From: Oscheius sp. JU75
Lineage: Eukaryota; Nematoda; Chromadorea; Rhabditida; Rhabditidae
Direction of reading: 5' to 3'
Assembly: GCA_037178855.1 (NCBI GenBank)
Contig: JASJZC010000006.1
Span: 1,922,001-1,986,000, forward strand
Length of the DNA: 64,000 nucleotides
The notes under the pieces are model-generated. The model made no database searches. It was not told the origin of the DNA and saw only the letters and a list, made by a program, of their open reading frames with translations. A program made the translations under genes and the position numbers. This document shows, one piece after another, positions 58,384 through 64,000 of the stretch (its first letter is position 1; the number at the start of each line of letters is the position of its first letter).

Positions 58384-58892
58384 AGGGAAAATGTTCGAAG
58401 TCTAAGTACCGTACATAGGATGGTAAATGAACTTAACGTTGCAAGCGGAACAGTTAGATTAGAGATGAATCGCAAGAAAACAGTTGCTATGACAAATGCT
58501 TACGAAGGACAACTTATGCTAAACGGAGAGCCAATCAATTTTGTCAGAAGTTTTGTCTACTTAAGAAGTTTCTTAACTATTATGGATCATAACCAAGAAT
58601 CGGCTAGCAGAATTGAAGCAGGCTGGGCAGCATTCAATCGACACAGAAAACTTCCTCACCAACAAGACAGCTCCGATGGGGGAAAAAAGGACGAGTCTTC
58701 CTGTCATGTGTGGCACCATCTATGCTATATGGGTGCGAAGTGTGGAACTTACAAACAAAAGAGAAACGGAAAATGACAACGACTCAGAGAATAGGCCTCT
58801 CATATCGTGCGTTTGTGAGTCAGTTTGTGAGCTACGTGTTCCCCTACACCAGCTCTCTCACTACGCAAGCTCGCAAAGTGGTCTCCCTCTGA
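58384..58892 (+). mobile_element. RTE-like non-LTR reverse-transcriptase remnant
   Basis: Three frames in sequence carry parts of the post-catalytic RT region: TVRLEMNRKKTVAMTN, LNGEPINFVRSFVYLRSFLT, IEAGWAAFNRH, and PSMLYGCEVWNLQTKEKRKM. These match the order in RTE/CR1-type ORF2 (NGEPIxxVxSFVYLGS, then LLYGxEVWxLTKxxxxK). At least two frameshifts are present. Dead element, unrelated in sequence to the 13.3 and 25.4 kb copies. Confidence 0.75.
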
Positions 58893-58931
58893 TTTGGCTG
58901 TCTATTGAATATATTTTAGGACTAAGCTAGA

Positions 58932-59590
58932 TTTAAAAAAACTGTATTTCGTTTAAGCCCAGTCTATTTTTCGCCGACTTACAGCTGTTGCGAGTTGGCG
59001 CAGTGGCAAGAGGCGCCATTGTTAATTGCAGGGTGCCAATTTCAAACCCCCGCTTCGGCTCATCCAAAGCTTTCATCCTCTCATAGAGGCCGGTAAATTT
59101 GCTTGCTACAAAGATAAGGCGTTCTTGGAGTCAGATTTGGCACCTGTCCAACTTAGAACGTAAGCCTACTCGGCCTGGCCCCTCAGGTTGTACCCGCATG
59201 CAATTGAGCTCGCTCTGGCATTGATTACGGGTCAAGTTTTTTTTTTAACTTTAGAAGTTGCGGAAGTTGCGAATTCACGATACTGAATAGGCAGAATTTC
59301 GAGATTATGGTGTTGGTTGACCAAAATATAATCGTTCCACACCATAGTTCGTTCCCAGAAACGATAGACTATACTAGTAAGAGCACGATTACGATTTAGG
59401 CGACATAACATAGGACTGAGTACATTCAAAAAAAGCTTTTCACATCAAAATGGTATGGAACTATTATATTTCGGTCCAACTCATCGATTTACACCATAAA
59501 AACCAAAATCTCGAAATTTTCGCCTTCTTCTGGAAGCCATAAGTCGGCCAAAAATGAATTTGGGCTAAAACGAAATACAGCGTTTTTCTT
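58932..59590. mobile_element. MITE with ~50 bp terminal inverted repeats and an internal tRNA-like segment
   Basis: CTGTATTTCGTTTAAGCCCA at about 58940 is repeated inverted as TGGGCTAAAACGAAATACAG at about 59563; the similarity extends outward and inward (CGCCGACTTA / TAAGTCGGCC). Inner inverted sequences at 59285-59345 and 59455-59520 add a second stem. Near 58990-59065 GTTGGCGCAGTGGCAAGAGG and CAGGGTGCCAATTTCAAACC resemble A- and B-box parts of a tRNA. No coding frame. Confidence 0.6.
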
Positions 59591-59773
59591 ATATAACCTA
59601 TCTCTACAACATATCCTATAATCAGTAAATCCGAGGGGGATCACTTCGCGACGTTCCCTAGTCAGCTTGACTCTCTTGTTCCGTTTTCTTTGTGTATCGC
59701 AGACTTATAGCATTCTCGGTCGTCGGTTCGATAGTCGTAGTAGTAAAGGCTAGTCCGACCACCTTGACGAACT

Positions 59774-60290
59774 TCATTTAATGTTTTTCTTGATTAAGAC
59801 GGAACCTCGGCCAGGCTTTTCATATGGTTGTTGGTTCATTATCATTCTTTCCAGCACATCCGTTTTCTCGAGCTGAACAGTCCGCCACACCACAAAGCCG
59901 GGAATTACCGAGGATGTAGCCTCTCTCTGGGAACCTGTTCCGAGGATTCTAATTTTGACCAAAGGAAGACCGCCGGCTTGAACCATCATTTTTATAGTTC
60001 GAAGAGGTCAGACTTACTCTTGTAGCCGATAATTGTCCACAACTTGCCAAACGCTTTGAAATCAGAAGTAGTATTGACAACCATGTCTATGCATATAGAG
60101 CGGAGAAATCGAACCAGTAGAACGAGTTCACGTTTGTCTCGTTCACTTCTAGTTGGAGCATGCCAAAAATGGCCTTGCATTTGGTTTTGTCTATTGCCTT
60201 GAAGACCTCTTCCACAGTGATCGCAGCTGGCAGTAGGGTTGAGAAACGTATCTTCTTTTTTTCGTCCAACTCTGATACATTGTCCTTCAT
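59774..60290 (-). pseudogene. Unidentified coding-like remnant
   Basis: Three successive minus-strand frames are open and codon-biased: PAAITVEEVFKAIDKTKCKA (60290-60087), KAFGKLWTIIGYKSKSDLFE (60180-59992) and GGLPLVKIRILGTGSQREAT (59989-59774). They chain in order with frame breaks, suggesting a decayed gene or transposon protein. I do not recognise it. Confidence 0.25.
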
Positions 60291-60833
60291 ATATTAGTCT
60301 AGGACAGAGGGTATGTCATGCCGAGGGTCACATGGCAATATTGCCCTATCATGTGTCGTAGTGAGCAAAATTTCACCAAGCTCTATTACAGTTCAGAACC
60401 TACAGCATGACGGTGCAGCAATGAGGCTGTAGCTCTCTGCTCCTCGGAATCCGAAAATGAATACGAGATTCTACTGGCAGTGCCTCTGTCAGCTTTTCAA
60501 AGCTTCTCAAAGCGAGTTTTGAGCCTTCTAGAGGCATATCCCGTCGTTATAATGCCTATGATTGTGTAGATTCCATTTGAGAAGATTTTCGGTTGGGGCA
60601 TCACCAGTGACGTCTTCAAGAGAGAATTTGTCTGGGATGCCATCAAAGAAAGTTTAACTTCCTTGTTTTTTTTTGCTGGCATGGATTTCCCAACGTTGCG
60701 TACTGTTTATAATCAAATCGTGAGTTATCTTTGCCATCAATAGCCCAATAAAAAAACTGGTATTATTACACAAGCATTTAACGAATCTTTTTTTTGCAAT
60801 GCTCCACCGTATGATCATGCTGCGAATTTGGTC

Positions 60834-62918
60834 TCAGAGCGTGTACTTGCACATGTATCGTGCAACGATTGAAAAACTTGGATCCGCTATATTATCGCAG
60901 CCGACGTCTTCCCAGTCTCCATCTGGGTAACCACCATAATTCATCTTAAATGCGATTCTTTGGGTTCCAAGAAACATGAGACTTACCACGACACAATTCT
61001 GCATGCCACCACCCTCAATACCATTAGGCTGACTGTTTTCACATCCAAACACTGCATTAAAGTTGGTATAGGTCAAAGCCGTCATAGTGTTAATATACAC
61101 AAAACACGAAGTATCCCTTGGTGTTGTGAGTTTACAGTTTGTGTTGCAGATGCGGACCATACCGATCCAAGTTCTGACACCGCCAATTAGACCTAAATAT
61201 GCATTTTGCTAATTCTCGGCTGTTACCCTGCACGAAAGTCTGCTCGGCAGCTGAACCAATAGTTACAAGATACGAAGCAGGAGACATTCCTTGACATGTG
61301 GCTTGTGCTGCAGGCTGAAAGGCAGTATCTCCAACTGGGGACATAAAATAACAGGCTCGGGTTCCATCCGGTAGCGTGAACATACTCCATCCAGTAGCGC
61401 AAACAGCTGAAATCATGCTGGAACTAGAAAAAGAATATGCACGTTTTATCTCAGCAAGACAAGATCATTTCAATCGCTTGGTGGTTAGAGCACTGGCAAC
61501 TAAGTCTTTTCGCTTTTTGTAAAAATGTCCTTGATCTTGTGTACGATAACGTCCGAGCTATTGATATAGCACCTCGTGTAGCTCACTCAATCCTCTACCA
61601 CCACCATGCAAGACATCACTTTTCTTCTTCTTATTCTCTATTATCTTTTCGTTTTGATCCGAACTATTGATGACTTGCCACCCTACCATCTGCGACATGT
61701 CATGTAGACTGAAATCCTCATAAGCACGAATGGAGCCCAAACGGTGACTAATATCAACGATGTATGGCTAAGGGACGACATCTACGAGGGTATGCCAGTC
61801 GTGGTTCCGTCGCTTTCGGTCTGGGGACAGAAGCGTCGAAGATGAGCCAAGGTCAGATCGATCAACAAGTTTCAACGAATCGAAGCTACTGCAGCCCGTG
61901 AACGAGAACAATCGGCAGACTACCCGTGAACTAGCAGAGGCATTGTCTGTCAGTCATTTCGCAGTGGAGCATCATTTGAAGCAATTGAGATTTACGAAGA
62001 AACTGGACACATGGTTCCCGCATGACACCCACAAGTGGCAGCGCATGTCCGTCGCCCATTCTCTCCTGTCCAGGTTTGAGAGGAAATCCTTTTTACCACG
62101 CCTGGTGATGAGGAATGAGAAGTGGGTAACGTAGGTAAACTTCCAAAGGAAGCGTCAATGGGTGGGTCCAGGGCAGGCACCAAGTCCTGATGTGAAACCT
62201 CACACCCATCAAAAAAAGTTTATGCTGTGTTTTCTGAGATATCAAAGGGGTGGTGCATTGGGAACTGCTGGATGCTGGAACTACCCTTACGGCCGTCATA
62301 TACAGCCAATAACTTGAAAAGGTTGTCGTTGCACTTCATCAGAAACGAGCGTTGGAGTCGAAAGTCATCCGGAGGTCAGATTACCCGCCTCCAAGAGGAG
62401 GATCCTATGACTCTAGTGTTCGCGTGTTCGTGCGTAAGTGTGTGGCTTCCTCGCTGTAATTATGTGCGCCTCCTATATCTCCCTATACCCCAATTAATAA
62501 ACTAGTATTCAAACTGTTAGTGAATGGCAATACATCGTAGGATAGACGCATACAGACAACTCACAATAGACTATCTTCTTATAATAGCCATCTGCCCTAC
62601 GAACAGAACAGGTTTAAATTTCCTGTCGAATCGTTTGTGAAAACATAGAAAATAAGGGAGATTAAAAATCACTAAAGACGTGTATACCTGTCGTCGTTGT
62701 GGTGGTGGTGGTAGTAGTCGTAGTAGTTGTCGTTGTTGAAGTAGTAGTCGGAATAAAAGCTGTAGTAGTAGTATCAATATTGTAAGCTGAAGCTTTTAAG
62801 AAATCTGAGAGATTCTTTTACCTGGAAAGTCGGGAGTGTAAGAAGGTATGCATGTTTCGTGAACTGGTAACAAAAACAAAGTAGCAAGAAGACATGTTGT
62901 CGGTTGTCCGGTAGACAT
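60834..62918 (-). CDS. Secreted mucin-like C-type lectin-domain protein
   Basis: Exons 62918-62822, 62786-62688, 61406-61227 and 61192-60834 (stop at 60834) join in phases 1, 1 and 1. Exon 1 is a signal peptide (MSTGQPTTCLLATLFLLPVH) followed by CIPSYTPDFP. Exon 2 is a threonine tract (more than 20 Thr after AFIPTTTS), mucin-like and probably O-glycosylated. Exons 3-4 form the lectin fold: ATGWSMFTLPDGTRACYF, SYLVTIGSAAEQTFV, GGVRTWIGMVRICN, QNCVVV, NYGGYPDGDWEDVGCDN and ARYMCKYTL, with GDWEDVGCDN at the conserved W-x-D-x2-C position. It belongs to the nematode clec class; sugar specificity cannot be read. Intron 2 (about 1.3 kb) carries a mariner. All frames are intact. Confidence 0.85.
61790..62430 (+). 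mobile_element. Defective mariner transposon inside the lectin gene intron
   Basis: Readable transposase pieces in order: WFRRFRSGDRSVEDEPRSD, NRQTTRELAEALSVSHFAVE, HHLKQLRFTKKLDTWFPHD, LVMRNEKW (mariner has DEKW, so the first catalytic Asp is Asn), then in another frame QWVGPGQAPSPDVKP and KKFMLCFLRYQRGG. It is a multi-frameshifted mariner-family copy on the opposite strand to the host gene. Terminal repeats are not evident. Confidence 0.8.
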
Positions 62919-63221
62919 GTGAGAACAGCCTGCGGGTCGCCTAGCTGATAGTGCCTAGATCTCGATCGACGCTTAATGTGATCGCTACGAGATTTTCGAT
63001 TTCAATCCTTGCATTTTTCAATGTCCCTTAAGAACATCAACTTTGAGCGAGTATTTCCTACTGTCAGATCGAAATCAATATTACAAATATAGTTAACTCA
63101 AATATGACAATGAAGCTTCATTCATCATCGTCAGATCTGGCAAGAATAGCACGTGCATTCACCACGTGCATTTTGATATGAACCACAGCGCCCTAGATCA
63201 GTTCTGAAAAACATCTGAGTT
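62919..63221. other. Intergenic, no feature seen
   Basis: About 300 bases between the divergent start of the lectin gene and the next plus-strand reading frame. No TATA or repeat stands out. Confidence 0.4.
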
Positions 63222-63970
63222 TTGAACAGCTTATCAGTCCTTTACAGGTCGTTGTTAAGGTCAATAATATTTGGTTACCGCATGACAAAACGCTCTTTGA
63301 TCATGATTGCCATTGCGATTAAAGCTATCTTCTTTCCTATTTTTGTAAGTAGAGATACATTTGTCTTTTTCGGTTTCCTTTCCGTCTGGGATCACAAGTC
63401 TAAAAGATCCATATTAAATGAGCTATTCAGTGGTATATGGTTATTTCTGCATACACGACATCTGACCAACCTCTTCCTGAATGGGTTGAAGATTATCTGT
63501 CTGAAGTCCAAAATCGGACAATTTATGCTACGGGTGGCGAAACTGACGCTCTCGTAATTTATGTCAACTACGTATGGACGTATTCAGCATTCCTTCCGTT
63601 GGCCTGATTATATATCTGTATTCTAATGCGGATTGCAAGAGACCTAAGACAGTTTATCCAAAACATCAGTGAAAACAAAGAAAATACACAGAGCCTTTTA
63701 TTAATGTACATTAATGTACGTAATACGAAAGAGGAACCGGTAAGAATCTAAAGCAGTCCCATCATATGTTATCACTTGTAGACACTTGCAGAAATCTTAG
63801 TGCTGTCGGCATTGTACTAATTGTTTTGTTTAGACCGACATCGTGGGGGATCCCGAATTTGTCATGAAAGACATCTGGAAACGTACAGAAGGGCTACCTA
63901 CATGGAGTGCCCAAGTTGATTACACAGAAGTTGTTACACGACTCTCAGAGAACTTTGACATCATTGCTGT
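63222..63970 (+). CDS. Unidentified multi-pass membrane protein gene, runs off the window
   Basis: Block 1 (63222-about 63345) has SLIMIAIAIKAIFFPIF, a hydrophobic segment, and a GTAAGT donor. Block 2 (63560-63700) reads NYVWTYSAFLPLA, TGA, then LYICILMRIARDLRQFIQNI. Block 3 (about 63835-63969) follows TTTAG and reads DPEFVMKDIWKRTEGLPTWS, then TRLSENFDIIA at a GTAAGT donor. The layout (helix, IARDLRxF, then an acidic loop) recalls gustatory-receptor-like nematode membrane proteins, but that is a guess. The in-frame TGA in block 2 may mark decay or a missed splice. Confidence 0.35.
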
Positions 63971-64000
63971 AAGTTCTGTCTGATCTCTACAACAAGAAAA

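Noticed and set aside
61460-61545. tRNA gene
   Set aside because: An A-box-like TGGTGGTTAGAGCACTGGCA is present, but no B box or cloverleaf could be completed.

Overview
The window is nuclear DNA from a nematode. The evidence is a complete major sperm protein (MSP) domain ending in the family's fixed EYNP C-terminus, a seven-helix chemoreceptor of the nematode Srx type, four small Ly6/ET-module proteins, a CPG4-like cysteine-rich egg/secretory protein, C-type lectin genes (one with a vWA domain, one with a mucin-like threonine tract), and GT-AG introns with TTTCAG-type acceptors. I cannot name the genus. Introns fall into two classes: very short ones (about 36-50 nt) and long ones (300-1500 nt) filled with dispersed repeats.

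Layout. 0-2.5 kb: a palindromic TA-flanked MITE, a perfect ~605 bp TATC microsatellite and a nested palindrome. 2.7-6.6 kb (+): a multi-exon protein kinase whose last exon is a full MSP domain. 7-11 kb: unknown + strand exons, the 3' half of a P-loop GTPase and the 5' half of an inward-rectifier K+ channel with a stop in the selectivity-filter exon; both are truncated toward each other. 11-15 kb: mostly empty, with a non-LTR reverse-transcriptase remnant. 15-18.2 kb (-): an eight-exon CPG4-like gene. 19-23.5 kb (-): a Ly6/ET gene and a C-type lectin/vWA gene with an orphan copy of its first exon. 24-26.9 kb: RT debris, an ankyrin fragment and a GTPase C-terminus with an in-frame stop. 27-31.5 kb (-): two adjacent GTPase genes. 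31.8-34.6 kb: a phospholipase A2-like gene disrupted by a hairpin and an aspartic protease with two in-frame TAGs. 35-40.4 kb: three Ly6/ET genes around a tail-to-tail SINE pair. 42-51.6 kb (+): an apparently intact SLC4 bicarbonate/borate-type transporter. 52.8-55.2 kb: an Srx receptor and a decayed GPCR. 55-60 kb: transposon debris. 60.8-62.9 kb (-): a mucin-like C-type lectin gene with a dead mariner in its second intron. The right edge holds an unidentified membrane-protein gene.

No operon or pathway links the genes. The mixture is typical of a fast-evolving nematode region: secreted and chemosensory families, P-loop GTPases, many partial copies and abundant small repeats. The most unusual items are the kinase-MSP fusion, the GTPase family cluster, the Kir/GTPase junction, the predominance of TAG among in-frame stops, and two dispersed intronic repeat families. 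All exon joins are read by eye from frame, phase and splice consensus; none is transcript-supported.
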